A stretch of 21,515 nucleotides of DNA from Chara braunii (taxonomy: Eukaryota > Streptophyta > Charophyceae > Charales > Characeae): positions 757,177-778,691 of the forward strand of contig BFEA01000526.1 of NCBI GenBank assembly GCA_003427395.1. Reading direction: 5' to 3'. The position numbers and the translations under genes are program-made. Of this stretch, positions 20,821 through 21,515 are shown piece by piece. The notes under the pieces are model-generated. The model had not been told where the DNA came from. It worked only from the letters and a program-made list of their open reading frames with translations, and did not search any database. Position 1 is the stretch's first letter. The number at the start of each line of letters is the position of its first letter.

Positions 20821-21278
20821 CATGGAAATGAATCAGACAAATGGATAGTCTCTATCTGAGGCAAGATTTCACTTATCCCCTCTCAATAGAATCAGAGGTA
20901 GTTAGTTAGGACTGAACAATGCGGATTGTGGAGAACGTTAGCGGTGGTATCGCAGACCATTCAGGATATATCCACTTGTTACTGGAACTTGTTTGACAAA
21001 GACAAATCTTGTGGGTTTTGGCCCTTGTGAACCAAAACACACTTAGCGGCATGGAAAGGAATCAGACAAATGGATAGTCTCTGTCTGAGGCAAAATTTCA
21101 CTTATCCCCTCTCTGTAGAATCAGAGGTAGTTAGTTAGGACTGAACAATGTGGATTGTGGAGAAAGTTGGCGGTGGTATGGTAGACCATTCAGGATATAT
21201 CCACTTGTTACTGGAACTTGTTTGACAAAGGCAAATCTTGTGGGTTTTGGCCTTTGTGAGCCAAAGCACACTTAGCGG
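20821..21278. repeat. 229-bp tandem duplication, two copies
   Basis: Copy 1 (20821-21049) and copy 2 (21050-21278) both begin CATGGAAA and end ACACTTAGCGG. They align without visible gaps and differ at scattered single bases (for example CTATCTG/CTGTCTG, AATGCGG/AATGTGG, ACGTTAG/AAGTTGG). The high similarity implies a recent duplication. No open frame spans it. Confidence 0.95.
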
Positions 21279-21515
21279 TAGGCTTATCCTATGGCTAGTC
21301 ACTGATAAGGCAGGTATCCCTAAAACCTCACTACTCTTATATCAAATTAATCATTTATAAGGCAGGATTTCTCTGCTACTCTTATCACTGGCTAGCCCTT
21401 AATAATGCGGGTGTCCAAGGATCCTTGCTACTCTTATCACTGAATGAATGTTAGGTTGATCAATGATACGGCAGGTGTCCTTGAAACCTCACTACTCTTA
21501 TATCAGACTAGTCAC
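21279..21515. repeat. Degenerate short-unit array running off the window end
   Basis: Four units share GATAAGGCAGGTaTCC-type and ACCTCACTACTCTTATATCA-type words. CTACTCTTAT stands at 21331, 21376, 21428 and 21492, so spacing is 45, 52 and 64 bp. The array starts right after the 229-bp duplication and continues past the end of the window. Confidence 0.75.

Noticed and set aside
20821-21515. CRISPR array
   Set aside because: The tandem units abut without spacers and the context is a eukaryotic nuclear genome.

Overview
The window looks like nuclear DNA of a green plant, most likely a streptophyte alga or early-diverging land plant; a charophyte such as Chara is my best guess, not a proven one. 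The reasons are a two-RRM gene of chloroplast-ribonucleoprotein type with plant-style GT..AG introns of 0.4 to 1.7 kb, abundant microsatellites, several generations of decayed mobile elements, and no bacterial operon-like coding. Runs of N and long homopolymers show this is a draft assembly.

Positions 1-5197 (+ strand) hold the only intact gene structure: the 3' part of an RNA-binding protein gene, four exons joined in one frame (1212-1313, 1685-1906, 3638-3739, 5066-5197). It encodes the second half of RRM1, a Gly/Ser-rich linker, a complete RRM2 and a C-terminal RGG tail. The 5' end lies outside the window or is hidden upstream of 1212. The introns carry two related short inverted-repeat (MITE-like) elements, a degenerate ~200-bp tandem duplication and a (GT)n tract. 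The 3' flank from 5198 to about 7440 has no recognisable gene and contains a striking C/CA/GA compound microsatellite.

Positions about 7450-11800 are a graveyard of retroelements. On the minus strand, 8907-9922 preserves a broken reverse transcriptase (fingers region, motif A, motif B and a motif C reading LTDD), with a 24-codon tandem duplication. Just beyond its motif C end sits a near full-length U2 snRNA copy (8629 to about 8842, + strand) with an A-rich tail and a perfect 16-bp target-site duplication, i.e. a retrotransposed snRNA. A short + strand ORF at 10252 carries a CCHC zinc knuckle of Gag type, part of which is duplicated 198 bp upstream.

Positions about 12060-14900 form an AT-rich, ORF-poor block of degenerate tandem repeats. 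From 15140 to 15360 there are poly-T tracts with unresolved bases. From about 15980 to 17834 (minus strand) lies a decayed multi-copy-type gene that I assign to the DUF7869 family (transposase-like, RNase H-like core by inference), broken by at least three frameshifts. Positions 18154-21515 contain no gene I recognise; they hold a (TA)n tract, clusters of small perfect hairpins, an exact-period 229-bp tandem duplication and a degenerate short-unit array running off the window end.

The elements do not form a pathway. The biology visible is one plastid-type RNA-binding protein gene next to a layered stack of transposable-element insertions, of which the U2 retrocopy is the clearest single event.
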